From Siphlonurus alternatus (taxonomy: Eukaryota > Arthropoda > Insecta > Ephemeroptera > Siphlonuridae), in NCBI GenBank assembly GCA_949825025.1, contig OX463778.1, positions 34,612,616 to 34,676,615 of the forward strand: a DNA stretch of 64,000 nt, given 5' to 3'. The notes under the pieces were generated by a model. It was not told the DNA's origin and searched no databases. It worked only from the letters and a program-made list of their open reading frames with translations. Shown one piece after another: positions 1-15,399 of this stretch (position 1 is its first letter; each line of letters begins with the position of its first letter). Position numbers and translations under genes: made by a program.

Positions 1-108
1 TATACGTGTTATTAAACTCACTGAATACCTCATGACATGGACTTCAGTAAAAGATCCATTAATTAATTGTGTGTCCCGGTTATTACAAAGTTTGCTCGCT
101 TTGCCTAC

Positions 109-290
109 TCATCCGTGATTGATGTTAACGTTGAGTTTTTGTTTCAAGTTTTGACTAAAGCACGCTAAATTAGGAGTTTCTAGCACGTTGTATAACTTAA
201 GGTGAGATCTGCATGCCACACTAGCCATTAATAATGATCCAGTCAATAACAGTGAGAGTGAGAAACCTTGTCGCGGCTTTGCAGCAAAAA
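109..290 (-). other. possible last exon of the FLVCR-like gene (weak)
   Basis: The minus-strand reading frame here encodes one strongly hydrophobic segment (SLSLLLTGSLLMASVA) followed by a basic stretch (CRSHLKLYN) and a stop near 109. FLVCR-family proteins end with a last membrane helix followed by a short basic motif of the type SDLRR. The position, downstream of the FLVCR-like exon on the same strand, would fit. No convincing splice acceptor is visible and the resemblance is only in pattern, so this is a guess. A chance hydrophobic ORF in AT-rich DNA is the main alternative. Confidence 0.15.
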
Positions 291-3200
291 CGTAAATGAG
301 AATCATTTGTAAACATACTGTAGCAGCCACAAAATTTTGTATAATTTGTTAAACAATCTGTGAGGTAATGAATCTGATTGTAACCAATCAAAAGTGAGAT
401 GAACTTTAGAGAGCTGTTGGAAATTAAATGTTTTATTAACAGATACATAAAAATTCACATGTAAAACTATCGACCTGAAACAATTGAAACATTTCCTCTG
501 CCAATAAATTGGCTCTATTGACAATTTCGGCTATTTATTGGTGGAAAAGATTTTCTGAAGGTGAAGGTTAGCTTTATGTAAGATAAAACAAAATTAAAAC
601 GATACTTTATGATCAATGTTCTTATTTATTTGATTAGTGGTTAAGGGAATACAGTGCGCACCGTTGAAATCCTGCAGTACGTTAGCAAAAAAAAAAAAAA
701 AAAAAAATACATTAATTATTTTTTAATAATTTTCTAAACTTTTTACAACAAAAAGACCATTAATTTAGAACCTAATGCAGCAAATTATATCCTAACGCCG
801 ATAATTAATTGTTCTTATGTGTTTTGTTAATTAAAGATCATGAAATATGTGATATCATAAACGTTAAATAAGGAAGATATGTCAGAGGTACCAACGTGAG
901 AGCACACACAGTGTCATCTAATATATTTTTATTGTTGTTATCATTATTATTTATTTTATATTTTACAACAGCCAAAACGCAGACAAAAATTTTAAGCATG
1001 AGCAGTAACTTTACTTGGAATTTCATAAAAGCGTGAAATTTTGTTACGTAGAAATGTAAAATAAAACCTTACTTAATATTCCAAGAGCGTGCCAGAAAGC
1101 AAAAACATGGTGTATAATACTACAACAGCTCTACAACAGAAATGCCAAGTAATGTAAAAATAATTACAAGGGAAATTTTAACAATTAATATCAATTATTG
1201 TCAGAGTATTTTCCAGCTCAAACTATTCATCAAACAAAACATTATTTCAGTAATTTGATTTTTAAATCAATGTTAAATTTTATATTAACAACATGTAACA
1301 ATTCAAATGAAAGGCAATGAGAGAGGATATAAATAAATGGCTTTACAAATTGCGTATTTTATTTGGTTTCCATAAACACAATTCTATATAAATTCAGTTT
1401 TGACGATACTAATAAAGAAAGAATCTTATAGCAATGGAAACTTAAGTCACAGATAGTGAGGCTTTCTTGGCACAGTAAATCTGCTTCAACCTAGAAGTCA
1501 ATTCATGTTAAAATATATGTTCAAACATTTGTAAAAAAAAAACAGCTTTTTCAAGAAGGCATTAATTGATCGTTTGTAAAGAGCTTTTGGTAATGTTTGT
1601 ACGAGAGAGGTATGAACATCACACTAAAAATTCACTGGAGACTTATTTAATTGATTTAAGGCAGTAAAACCATTTGTTCCAAAAGACTGAAATAGAAAAA
1701 TTACTCTAACAAACAAGCCACAGTCAACGCTAACTTTTTTTTTTTTTTTTTTTTTTTTTTAGTAAGAAACATTGATGGCGTAGTGATAAATATAAACATT
1801 ACAATATTTTCTTATAATTATTATTTGATTATTTTTTAAAAATTAATGAATTTCAATGATATAATACGATAATTTTTTATTGTCTTTTACAGTTTCACTA
1901 CATTCAAAACTTAACAAACATAAGGAAATATTGAATTTAAGAGTTGTTTTAAAACAAAATTCAAAAGATACAAAAAACATGTTTACATACATAGTTTTAT
2001 ATAAAGTCTATGGGGATTTAATTCCCTATACTTTGCTGACGCAATTTGAAAAGTGTCGTAGTTTTGTCATCAGTCGTAACGAAGCTTCATTGATGGACTT
2101 CTTTTATATTTGGTTACAAAAGTGTGCGACGTTGAATCCTCCTTAAAGCTTACTGGATTACAGAGCTCGTGAGCACGGTTGGATGCCGCTTTGATGTAAT
2201 GTATCAATAATCATTAGCGACCGGCGAGTTGGCAATGTCTCGCTCTCGCGCGTCATTGGAGCTCCATAAAGAAAACGTAGCAGCAAAGAAGATAATCACG
2301 TTAAAGCTCTTTATTAAACTACAATTTCATAATTTCACAATGTACAGGCAATCTCGTCATAACTACAGCAAGGCCATCTCTCGTATATTACGACATTTAA
2401 TAGGAGTTTTTAGACAGTCGCAACGTTATCTATATCTGTCTAAAGTTTTAAGAGTGTCCAATATAAGAGGTAATAAGTTCGCCACGTTTATCATGTTCGA
2501 CAATGCCCGCAAACAGAGCAAAAAAGTAACCTTTGAATCGTCATGAGCTCTACACGAGGACAACGTTTTATATTTGTATTAATCAAGAGACTTTGTCTTT
2601 TGTCGGCGTCTAGTCAAGTTTTCAGAGAGTTTGGATAAGCAAACCCTGCTTGAAAAATTACGTCTTCAACTCATCCTTTACACGTCTAAAGCTAATCTTT
2701 TTACCTCTAAAATATATCTTATTTCCTCCTCGCTCAAAGTGAGGATGATATGGGGACAGTATTTTTTTCTAACATTTTATGCTCAAGAAGAGGACAAAAG
2801 ACGTAATCTTGTCTTTTTTCCTCTTTTCGCCTCTAAAATGGTGCAAAATAAGAGAAAAAAAGATGAGAGTAGAGCTTTAATAGCGAATAAAAGATGAGAT
2901 TTACTTCAACTAGGGAATGATTGAAGAAATTGCATGTATATTATTTAATAGAGTACAGATTTTAACGGCACATTAATTCCCATGTTACTGTAATAATAAA
3001 TGTATTACAATTGTTAGAGAATGTTAAAGATAAAACTTATTAAAAGATTATAGCTGTAAATCATCAATTTGAATGAAACACGAAAAAAAAACATAATGCT
3101 AGCGAGCATGTAAAGTAACAAATATATTATAATAGTATTATATTTTGATGCATGATATGTCATACATTTTGTTATGAGAATAGTAACATTAGAAATGTGC

Positions 3201-5800
3201 ATTACTTACTGCATGCGCGCAGTGTATTATATTTAATTACGAGTAAAACAATATACTTTGTCCAACCATCTATAATATTGTAAAGTATATATTTGCCAAT
3301 TTATCCACCTCAACCGGTTGACTGATCAAAGAGAACCATGTAATAACGAGAGTTCTTTTTCTTCTACATACTATATCAAAGAAGAGTTTTGAATTATTCA
3401 TGGAGAGGCTGCAATTTGTTACTCAAATTTGTGTAGAATATTCGGAAAGAGAACACGATGCAACACTAGCGCTACGCGGAAAGTGCAAAGCAATGTTGGT
3501 TCTTCCCCTGGAACCTTTGTCTCTTTCGTCGAAAGCACCGTGGGTAGTAAAATTTAGTTTGATTAAAATCTAACACTGCATAAGAATTACTTATTGTTTG
3601 TTTAAATTATATGGGTTTCTTATATAATACAATACACTGTATTTGTTTTATTAAATTCATTCCATTTTAATCAATTTATACATTTTAACATACCAATATA
3701 TTGCAACGTTTATCGCAAAAATGTATTATTTGTACATATAGTTTTTACTTTATAATTTCAAACTTCACTTTGTTTTTATTTTTTTAATAAAACTTTCTTA
3801 TACTGTAGCTCATTTTCTTAAATTGTTTTAAATTTCAACTGTTGCTATTTCGCAAACAAAGTTTTCATTGGCATACACTAAAATGTATTGTTTGATTAAA
3901 TTAGCAGAGTAATGCAAGTTTGGAAACTGGAAATGCGCTCAGCGGGGTGAAAATCCCTTAGTTGGGGGTGCACAAGTCATGACCTCGACCAATCAGATCG
4001 CTCCGGGGACACAGGCTGGCGACCCGAACACATAAATGCCATTAGGAACACATTACAATACAGGTCCCCACCAAGGAAATGCTGCTTTCAAGTCATTGTT
4101 TACTAATACAATGCTAAAATGTGTACAGTACGCCCCCTTATAACATATGCTTCCGTCTATACAGATTTCATTCCACAAGGGTTAAAGTTTAATATTTAAA
4201 CATAGGGGGATAAAAAGTATCCCTTTTTAGTAAAGTTTACTAATCTGTTGATACCTCAAATTTAAAATTTAACTCTTTCCAGTAGTGTAATATACAACAG
4301 TATTTAAGCTGCATTTAATTAAAAATATTACACAAATAAAAAATTATATAAATTTAATTACTTTCTCTTTAGAATTGTATTATAAAATGATATGCGATTT
4401 TTAAATAAATTAAGGCAGAAACCATGATAAATAGGAATTTAATTTATCAAAGGATCATAAAAAAATGTTTAAAATGTCACATTTTTAATTATTTTAGAAG
4501 GCAAACAATTATTTTTCATAGCATATTCTAAGCAAGTTTGCTCGTCACGTAGAACGTTATTAGAACTTCGTTAACCGGTAGAGAGTCATTACGGCAGTGC
4601 AGCTAAATGTGCTACAGACCACATTTTTACGAGACATTAGGCTTTATCCGTTTACATTATTTGCCACTTCAACACCTCCAGCAACGCTGAACCAAGCTGA
4701 TTATAATAGCTGATAACTTTTTCTCACCATTGAATTTTATTATATAAATCAAGATAAAGCTGAATTCGTTTTATAGCTTCATGCAGAGCGATTTTGTATG
4801 GTCGACAAAAATATATAAATCGTAGTTTTTTTATATTTTTTATAATGTAATGCATGATATAAAAGGATATTGATATTTCTGTATTACTTGATAACGTTAT
4901 GTGATTTATAGTTTCAAATAAATTGTTACAGAATTTAAATTATTGTGTATATTTTACAAGAGGAGATACAATATAATAATTCATCGTTTCACGTCATGGT
5001 GAGTGGAAATTTTTATGCTACGTACGTCTGCAAATGAAGCCCGCATGTAAATTCAATTATTGAAATGTTATCAACTGTTTATGTTTGCTTCATTTTTGTG
5101 TGTTGCCAATACAAATGTAAATATTATCCAGCAGAATGAGTTACTCTTTTGAAAGATACTCAAGTATTATTACCATCGCAGTTCGAAAGTATCTTAAGTA
5201 AGTACATAAAGAGTTATAATCTTTCTTGAGTTTCATCGAGATATGATCGGTATGGGATAGTGAACGTTCAAACGTCCAAGCTTTTATTTTGATGACTCCT
5301 TTTCTAGTGTTACAGTACATTTCTTTTAAGTGCAACTATACTTTTATAAAGTGTGTTTCCAGCTTCTTTTTTATTATTTGTTCCTGTTTTTTTATTCTAT
5401 GAAAATGTTTTGCTTTTTTGTGTACCTGTTTTTATGTTTTGTTTTTTATTTTTTTTTCAATTTAATAATAAATGTTGAATAAGAAAGACTTAAGTCAATT
5501 TATGTGTTCTTCAAATTAATATATTATCATAATATTTAGTCAATTTTATTATTTTACACTCTATATCCTTAAAAAATGGACAAAATTTATTTCCTTTGCA
5601 ATTTTTACTATTGAGACATGATAAATTTACTTTGCAGAAACTATAAATATTTATTAAAATAAAATTATATAATCCCCTTGAAACATAACATCTAACCTTC
5701 AATGCTGTTTTCTCAATTCCAATACAAACGAGTGCTTCAAAATAATCTCAGAAGGAAAACACCTCCAAAATTTACTGAAGGTTGTGTCATGCTAATATGG

Positions 5801-6016
5801 TTATAAAGAAAAATACTGTGATGTAAATTTACGCGTCAGGAAATGTGAATAAATCAGCAGCCGGAAGGGCGAGAGGAAGAAGTGGTCCATTGGTTCCGTA
5901 TGTGCACGCATGTTTGCTTCCTCTGTGGTAAACATTCCCTGCATAATGTGCAACAATACCACAGTGATACACACGAAGAGTAGGAATGGTGAAATGCGTC
6001 CCATTAATTTTGACAT
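5801..6016 (-). CDS. candidate small secreted peptide or signal-peptide exon, unrecognised
   Basis: A 71-codon ATG-initiated frame. It starts with a basic n-region (MSKLMGR), then a hydrophobic core (PFLLFVCITVVLLHIMQG) typical of a signal peptide, then a polar segment ending HFFLSPFRL. A possible splice acceptor (CTGCAG) lies a few bases upstream of the ATG, and a possible donor (GTAAAT) lies in the codons for LTRK. The region is GC-richer than its surroundings. I recognise no family. It could be a neuropeptide or hormone precursor exon, or chance. It lies in the presumed intron of the FLVCR-like gene on the same strand, which argues for caution. Confidence 0.25.
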   Translation of the reverse strand: MSKLMGRISPFLLFVCITVVLLHIMQGMFTTEEANMRAHTEPMDHFFLSPFRLLIYSHFLTRKFTSQYFSL

Positions 6017-8382
6017 ATAAACTGCAGGATTTTCGATACTGATGAATTTTTAATTAAAAAAAAAAGTTCCATCATCATTTTAAAACCGGGAGATTTTACA
6101 TTTATATCGTGCATGAGTAATTTTAGTATATAGGATAATAATTTATATCTCAACATGTAATCAGGAACAAAAAATATTGTACTAGAGTTTTAATATATGA
6201 ATACTAAAATCATTACAAAAGATTGTATAATTTTCTGCTTATCTATATCTCTATATCGATGTTTTTTTTTGTTTTTTTTTTTTTTTATTTACACTCTTGA
6301 TCCTCATTTGAAACTTAAGCGTGCAGTTTTTTACTATATATAGGGATGAACTCTTTTTATGAGAAATAAACAGCGTCGATTTACTTTAAGGAGATTTGAA
6401 TAGATTCTTTTGTAATTTGTATTTTCTATACATGCGCTGCATGATAAAGTATGTAAAGCTTGTAATTTCAATATATTGGCACTGCTCTTTAAAATACATT
6501 ACAGACTCATTAAGACTGAGAGCTAATGAGGCGGCGTCAGAAAATAAATACTGACTTTTTTAAAGATAAAGTATGAAAACATGTAAATATATTATTTCTT
6601 TTTGTCCTCTTTTATGCGTTGTTGCTATTATGATTTTTTTATTGATTTTTTTTTTATTCTTTTATGTAATAAAAGTAAATAGCATAGGGAAACTATATTA
6701 TGCTTTAAAAAAAATAGCAACACTCTATATTTTATAATACAGTATCTGTTTCTATTATTACATAAATATATAATAAAAAAATTAACATACAGCTTCTATG
6801 CAATAAAATATAGATTTAAAATCAAAGAATAACAAAAACTACTTTATAACATTTCCCGGAATCAAACTAAGATAGCATTATTTGAAAGTTTTTATTTTGT
6901 ATAGCAAAAGTGTAATAAATTAATATCTAAAGATTCTAAACCATCATATAGAAATATAAACGTTATCATAATAGGATCTAAAGGGGAATAAAGAAATTGT
7001 ATATAACGTACAAAACATAAAATGCAAAATACATAATTATTGTTTCGTGGAATTGAAAAACTCAAGAGCTGCTCTGCAAATCGTCTAAAATTTAAGAAAT
7101 TAAATTAAAATACAACCAAAATGTGGTGTTTAAGAAATTTTCTAATTAATGATGAGGTAGCAAAATCTTAAGGGCAAATTAAATTCCTAATTTATCAAAA
7201 CTGATGACATGGATTATAATCCATATCTTAACAACTTACAACACATGCAAAATTGGTATGAAGCCAAAAATCTATTGCCTTCAGCGTTTTGAAATGTTAT
7301 TCATATTTTGTTACTGACTGATATTTTATCTTTAGAATTAATTGAGGATGTTATCCTGTGATTAATTTAAGTTACCAACACTTAGGCAGGTGTCACTTTT
7401 AGGAAAACATACAGAAATAAAGCGTTTCTTTTACTTATGAAAATGATAAAATTTTCTTATATTAATTTCTAAGTCCTTATCTACAATTTAAATGTATACT
7501 TCTGCAAATGACCCATGAAATCATTCCTCTGATTTTAATTAAAAAGCAACTGCTGTGACACTGCAAGCTTCGTTGTGTTGCCTCCAAGTTTTGACACATT
7601 GCTCAACACGTGCGATTTGCACGCAGCACGCACTCCTGACGGACGCAGCCAGCAACGCAGATTAATGACAAATAGAAACTTCTAAGTTTTCATTAATCTT
7701 TTTATATAAAAAATAGACTTTTAATGTCTGTCTTATTTATTTAGCAAAGTGATAAGATTTTTATAATATTGGAAGTAGTCAATACAATGCTCCTGATAAT
7801 ATTAAAAAATATCAATACAAGAAATCTATAAGTGCTATACCAATACTAATATATTACATTGTTATGAGACTATATTGAGATACAGATGGTACTCCCCCCC
7901 CCCTCCTTTCACCCCCTCAATCCTGTAATCTTCTGCACTAAATTTGTAGAGAAATACAAATTGATTGTACATGATTTTGAATTAAGTTTATATTAAGTAT
8001 TAATATATAAATTTTCTAATACTAAGATTACAGTTTCACAGGTTAACTGTTTCCTTCATTGGGAGTTTTATGGACACTTCGAATCGTTTGCCAGAGTTAC
8101 CTTATTTTATTACTGTTCTATGAATAAAGAAAACCATCAGGGGTTATGATATAGCATATCCAGTATGTATTACTATGTGTATATAAAAAATAATTCCTGT
8201 CATTAAAACTCCATGTTTATTATAAATGTCAACAATCTGATGAAGTGGGTAACTTTTCAGCTGTTTCAAAGTATTTATAAAATCTCTCCAGCGTTGAAGT
8301 CTCTTGAAATATGGAAATTTCAGGAGACATAAACACTCAAAAAATGACATTTAATGTTAGTTACAGTGAACATGTTCCTTAC

Positions 8383-8698
8383 CTTCTTGTTGAGGATCCA
8401 GGAGGCGGGGAAGATTAGCGGGATGTAAGTGATCATGTAGATCATGGAAGTCCAGTCGATAGCGAGGTACTCTACGCTGTAGTATTTAGCGATGACGTCA
8501 GCAATGATGGAGTACTGGATCCACTGCATGGCGTTGGACGCGGAGTAGAGCACGAAGAGTGCCAGCACCAGCCAGCGACGCGCGTAAGATTTGAACTCCT
8601 GAGGCTCCTTGGCCACAAGGGGGTCTGGGGTACCTGCCGCCAGACCCGCGCTCAGACCGCTCTCCACCGTCGAAATCCCTTTCCCCTCGTCCACCATG
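8383..8698 (-). CDS. FLVCR-family MFS transporter, first coding exon (partial gene)
   Basis: The exon runs from a TTTCAG acceptor one base before the ATG (ATG at 8697-8695) to the donor GTAAGG after codon 105, ending in phase 0. The protein has a polar N-terminus of about 40 residues, then YARRWLVLALFVLYSASNAM, then QWIQYSIIADVIAKYY, then WTSMIYMITYIPLIFPASW and ILNKK. This is the first membrane helix, the QWIQ segment and the second helix typical of FLVCR1/FLVCR2 (SLC49) proteins. These are 12-helix transporters of the plasma or mitochondrial membrane, now linked mainly to choline/ethanolamine uptake and earlier to heme export. Whether this is FLVCR1- or FLVCR2-like cannot be told from one exon. 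The remaining exons must lie at lower coordinates on the minus strand, largely or wholly outside the window. Because the acceptor abuts the ATG, at least one upstream 5'UTR exon must exist. Confidence 0.88.
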
Positions 8699-10038
8699 CT
8701 GAAACATGACAATATCCATGGAGATGTTATATATTTAACAACGTACGACGGTGACAAACATGAGAAACAAACTTTCAAACGCGTAACGTAAATATAATTG
8801 TTATTAAAATTAATCACGAACAGGTTGGAAATTTCCCTCTGACATCATACATCTATCTTTCAGGTGCTTTTAATAGACTAACAGAACATTGCACTGGTAC
8901 TTTAATAGCTAAATGCACTGTGCAGTTTAAATAACTATTTACTACTTAACTGTATCGTCTAACGTGAACAAGTATGAATTATTTTCATGTTTTTTTTCCC
9001 TCTGGTTAATTATTTGAATTTCAATTTGGTTATTTAATTAATTTTGTATAACCATGAATAAAATTAGAACTAAAATTGTGAACTCTGTATTAAAAGAAAA
9101 ATTAGATGCTATATTCTGATACAAAACAAAACAAGAACGAAGTTATCTTTATGTCCTTTGCGCTGTCATAATCTCATGGTATATTCTCTAACAAAAACAA
9201 TACATACATAACAAAAAAATGGAAAAACTTAAGGTGGAAAAAACAATTCAAACCAAACTGTAAAACTAATTTCTGTATTTTTTTTTATCACAAACAAAAA
9301 TACCGCAGCAAAGCCAAACACGTGACCTGACGAAGTTACAAGAAAGATTCGCTGATGAAGATGACGCAAGCAGAAAAGTTTGCGATGATGCAGCAGGGAG
9401 AAGAGTGCACTAGCTTGATTATCACTCAAAACAAAAAACTTTTTATGCGGCAGCAAAAGACTTTATATAAAAAATGTCATAAAAACACCTAAACTTTGAA
9501 TATTTTATGTGAGAGAAACCTATTTTATGCCGTCTTAATGTACTGCATATGAATAATGGGAATTAAATTTTATTTAAATAGTTTTACTTTTGAATATTTA
9601 AATTAGGTCATTGTAAAAGTTTAAGTTAGAAATCTCAATGTAATAAACTGTCTTCAAGTAATTAAAATAATTGTTTTATTTTACTTAAATATACTAGAAT
9701 TTAATTTACCTTCTAAGTAATATACAGAACAAATATTTTAATTTTGAATTCAAATTTAGTAAGAAACTTTGACCCTCAGAATTATTAAGTAAGTTTAAAG
9801 TGACACAAGTTGAATTTTTTTCCGTTGACATTTAATTTAGTATGTATATGAGATTAAAATGTAGTTTTTGCAAATAACAGTCTCATACGTACAATGATTT
9901 GAATGTAATAGGTTATAGTCTAAAATGCAATTTCTTTTTAGAAACCTCAGATAATAGTTGTCATTTTATAAACTGTCATGTATCTATATTTTGTTGTAAA
10001 ATTTCCGAATACATTAATTATTTTTGTCTGTAAATCCC

Positions 10039-10092
<54 letters not shown>

Positions 10093-12300
10093 AAACTTTA
10101 AAAAATACATATTTATTTTTAAAACAAAATTAATTTCCTTTGACGTATTCTCGCAAATTCGCAATCTCCTATTAGTTTATCAGCACTAAATTTCCTAACT
10201 GCTGATGAGGAGAAATAATGTAAAAACTAATTCAAAAGGAGATTACAGCTGATTGGCTGGTTAAGGTCACGTGATTCAACTATCCTTATTATTTGAAGTA
10301 TTGCAATTTAATTATATTTTCTTGCAATTTAGAACAAATTAAAACACAATCACTTCTAATTATTATTTTTTTTTTATCATAACATCGCTCTTGATATAAT
10401 TTTGAACAGAATTTTTCTCTATATCATAATTATAATTTAAGACGAAGTAATGGAACACACAACCTACCACATGTTCTATATTAGCTTACACGTTTTTTGT
10501 TTATATACACTGGAAAATTTTCCATTTGGTACCAAAGCAATTACAAACTTGAAGACTAAAAGAAGTAAAAATAAGAAAGTCATTAAAATTAAGTTTTAAC
10601 AAAACAAAAGGAAGTGTAGCTTTTTGCTTTGTGAGAAGTAATTTCTTACAGAAATTGCTTCAATTATTATTCTCTTTGTATATCATCTGCAATTTTAATG
10701 GAAAACGTGTCATCTCATAAGTACTTGCATAATAACGTTTTGATCAAAAGTAAGGTGTATAAAAAAAATATAACTTGTAATAACGCAGGTGATTTTGCGG
10801 TTTCTATGGACAGATTATTTATTTATATCACCCCGGGGAAATTTCAAGTGTTTTATAATAGACTACGTCTCTTATGTGTTCAGCAAATGGAAAAGCTTCT
10901 TATCTGAAAATGTCTACCTGTATAGAAATGTGTATACTGGTTTTTCACTATACGTCATAAAATAATAAATATAACGTCATGATTTTGTAGGCAAAACATT
11001 GTCAGCGGCATAGCAGGTACGTGTTAAAGTTGGTATCGAAATTAATTTCTCCTGGCTATTCACATAATTTTTCTTATAATTTTCTTTCATAAATGGTGAC
11101 AAGAAAAATTAATGCTATTGAAGAAAAATATTTGACGACCAAAACTATTATTAAAAAATAGATATTGTAAGTTAAGGTGGCTTCGGGCATCTCCTTATGT
11201 TATCCAAAACGTAACCATAAAACTTCCGTATATATTTTAACGAGAAAATTAATTGATGCTTACATATTTTCGTTCGAGATGAGAAAAATATAAGTATTAA
11301 AGTAAGGAATAATCATTTCCATGACGTCTTTTGTTTTTCTGTATCCTTTCATTTAAATTCAAATATAAAAAAGTAATGTTATAAATGAAATACGTTTTTA
11401 GTCTTATTACAAACACTTGACAAATACTCTACACACATACGTGTATTATACAGAAGTAGAAAATGAATTGCACCTAATACAATAGTGACATGAGAACCGT
11501 GTGGTATACTGTAATGGAATATATGCAACTAAAAAACACATACATTAATCTTGATCAAAACCTAATATAAGCTGCAGCTCTAGCTTACAGCTCTCTCAAT
11601 TCTGTGTCTTTCACGATTTGAATCGTATGGCTTTTGGCACAGAATTGACAGCAACACCCTCGGAGCAATCACAGAAGTAGTTATACAATGTGAGTCACGT
11701 GACAGAGCGATGACGTCACGTTATAGTCTCACTTTACATAATGATAATGGCTGCCACTCTCCCTGAGGGTTGCAGATGAAATCAGTGAAGAAGCTGTGTA
11801 GTAGTTTGGATGTAAAATCCTACTCGTGACGTCATCAATGTGTGAATTGACTCATACTATAATGAGTTCTCTGCAATCCGCATAGCTGAAGTTAGTATAG
11901 TAGTAGTTGCTCTCGGCTTCAATCCTAGTTGTTTGAGAGTCAACCACTTCATATTGAAGTGAATTTGAAGAGAAAATCATGCACCGCTGCTACTGCTCGG
12001 AATGCAATTTATGTACTTAGAACTCAGTCTATATGCATGAAAAATCACTTTGAACAACTTTTTTAATATAGATTTATAACATAAAGTGATGTAATCATGC
12101 AATATCATTTCAATTGCAGTGAATATTTTGCTATATTCACTTATATTGTGATCTCGGTCATATAAAAATACATTTTTTCTAAATTTATTTATTTTATTAC
12201 ACTATACATGCAGCTATCCCCTCAGAAAATACTCATTATAATATATGTTGATATCCTATTTTGATTAAAATTTCTAAAAGACGAGAATTTTAAAAATTCT
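8699..12300. other. AT-rich non-coding region
   Basis: I see no coding exon. The stretch is probably intron of the FLVCR-like gene if its promoter lies at 27.7 kb. Contents are long AT-rich DNA, a (TA)n run at 10041-10089, scattered poly-T, and a slightly GC-richer patch at about 11600-11850 with CACGTG and TGACGTCA motifs that I could not connect to a transcript. Confidence 0.5.
10041..10089. repeat. (TA)n microsatellite
   Basis: Uninterrupted TA dinucleotide run of about 24 copies. Confidence 0.95.
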
Positions 12301-12339
12301 CAATTCTTTCCACCATCATCGACAATTCATATTTTATTT

Positions 12340-13209
<870 letters not shown>

Positions 13210-15319
13210 TAACAGTGGAATATATAAAACACAGATGGTTCATTTAATTGTTGGTACATAAAGTAGCAATGCCATCTATTTTACTGCAAATTTAGCACCT
13301 GCATTGTTTGAAAATTATGTAATGTAATTATATTTATGACACTCAATAAAGTTAATGGTATGGCACAATGCACTTACAATAATAGTATTATTGTTGAAGC
13401 ATTTTACTTTGAACTATCCGGCAACCACCATTTTATGACGAGCATAATGTGTCGTATCATCTATGCACTTCCATTTTATGTATCGCTAGAAATACACTAT
13501 ATATTTTTTAATTGAAGCATCAAATTTTATTGAAATACAACCAAACGAGAATGTTCTATAATATTCTCTATAGTTTCAATTTTGCTTTTACAGTCAAATC
13601 CTTTTAACACAAAGTCAGTGTAACTGGTTGCAAAAAAAAGCAGAAAAATATAAAATTTTATTGAATACGCTAAAAATTGTTACAGTTCTTATTACAGTTC
13701 TTATTTCCTATTTAGCTTGCAATGTGCAGTGTTTACGATGTAGATATAGTGCTATTACAGCTCAAAACACTTTGAATTAAGTACAGTTTATAGCATTAAA
13801 AGTAGGCCGTACATGCCTCTCTTCAGTAAGTTAACAATGGAAAACGCTTAGTTTGATTCGCATTTCTATTACATGAACTGTATCATATTTATTTTTCGAT
13901 GGAGACTAAAAACATTTTTTTATTCGACAACAAACAAGATAAAAAAATAAAATAAAAAGTTACTCGCGTTGTAAAATATATACATTTACCGCAAATTGAA
14001 TTTCTGACTAACTTTTGTATTTTCATTAATTTGATTTCTGTCCCATATTTTTTCTTGAATAATAAATTTTCGGTAAAATAAGAGTTAAAAATGCATCTTA
14101 AACTTCATTATTAATCTTATTTTTAAGTTAATAATATTAAGTGACTGATCGCAATGTGCCTTTTTCTGTTCATCTATTGGGATAATATTACAACTGTTTT
14201 TTCTTCCTTTCCGTATTACTGCATGTATTCTCTCTATCCCAATAAGCAATTATTATTATTATTACTATTATTATTAATTAAAAGTATTTTATTTTCTAAA
14301 AAATAAAACAATTAAATTAGGATTTATAGAAGACATGCGTAAAGCCTGATTTTATTAATTAACTAGTCACTATATTATAATATCATGATGTACAACTTGT
14401 AGTAGTAATGCTACTTTTATGAAGACTCGACAATTTTCCCATATGTATATCAGTGAATATTTTTTGCTTTTTTTTTTTATATAATTTTGGAAAGTCAGAG
14501 GTAGTAGTTTATCCTTCTTTATACAGCATAATGCAAACATGACTCCTTATTTTTATTTTTTTACTTGCTGCTAAGAATGCCCCAAGAATTTGTCCCCTGA
14601 CTTTGTGTCCAGACCGACCACAGAGCGGTTGAACGCCACCCTCTGCTTCTTGGCGGCACCCACACGAGTGGAGTTTTCATCAGAGAACGCCACTCAAAGG
14701 AAGATTGCGGTCCCTTTGTGTGCTCTGCCCCGGAAAACTAATAATATATTTATGAAGCCGTAAAATCACAGTCACACGTTACACGATTGCGAAATGAAGT
14801 TACGAGATTGACATTCTATTGTAGGTAAAGAAGGCAAAAATATTACAAATCAGAGAAGATTTGGTAATGTATTATATTTCGCGCCATTGCAAATAAGTTT
14901 TAATTTATAGGCAACGTGCCTGCCGAATATGTGATTTCTTTTTTTTTTTATTTTTTGCAATTATAATTCTGAAATTTCTCAATTACAATCTATAACATGA
15001 AAGTAATGCATTATTTTGAAAATTGATTATTTTATTAATTTAATAGGTTTAATATTTTATTAGTGAAAAATATAAAATGTTTATAGCACTTAAATCACGA
15101 GTGAAATAAAAATAAATAAATGCAATTTGCCCTGCAGACTAGATGCTTTTGAAATAATAACGTTTAAAATTAATGAAATCGAATTAAAGTTCTACCTACT
15201 ATTTTTTTAAATTCACCATATGGAAATTAACTCGATATTTCAGTCCATTTTGTAAATGTACTACATATTAATTATATAATTCTTGCAAATGAAGCTTGAA
15301 GCTATAAGTTTTTTTTTAA

Positions 15320-15323
<4 letters not shown>

Positions 15324-15394
<71 letters not shown>
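15324..15394. repeat. (GA)n microsatellite
   Basis: Uninterrupted AG dinucleotide run of about 35 copies. It produces spurious serine-leucine frames on the minus strand. Confidence 0.97.

Positions 15395-15399
<5 letters not shown>

Larger units (their letters stand above)
1..8382. other. AT-rich non-coding stretch, probably intron of the FLVCR-like gene
   Basis: No exon could be assigned with confidence. The FLVCR-like exon at 8383-8698 ends in a good donor pointing this way on the minus strand, so most of this stretch should be intron of that gene or lie beyond it. It contains homopolymer runs (for example A at 687-707, T at 1735-1760), a short poly-C run near 7894-7905, and GC-richer islands near 2200-2560, 3930-4100, 5830-5960 and 7560-7670. 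The 3930-4100 island has a CCAAT motif, but I could not tie it to a transcript. Weak coding candidates at 109-330 and 5801-6016 (both minus) are listed separately. Confidence 0.5.

Noticed and set aside
1880..2897. Three consecutive plus-strand frames of 88-105 codons
   Set aside because: Two begin at non-ATG codons, their composition follows the AT-rich background, no family signature is visible and no splice structure joins them.
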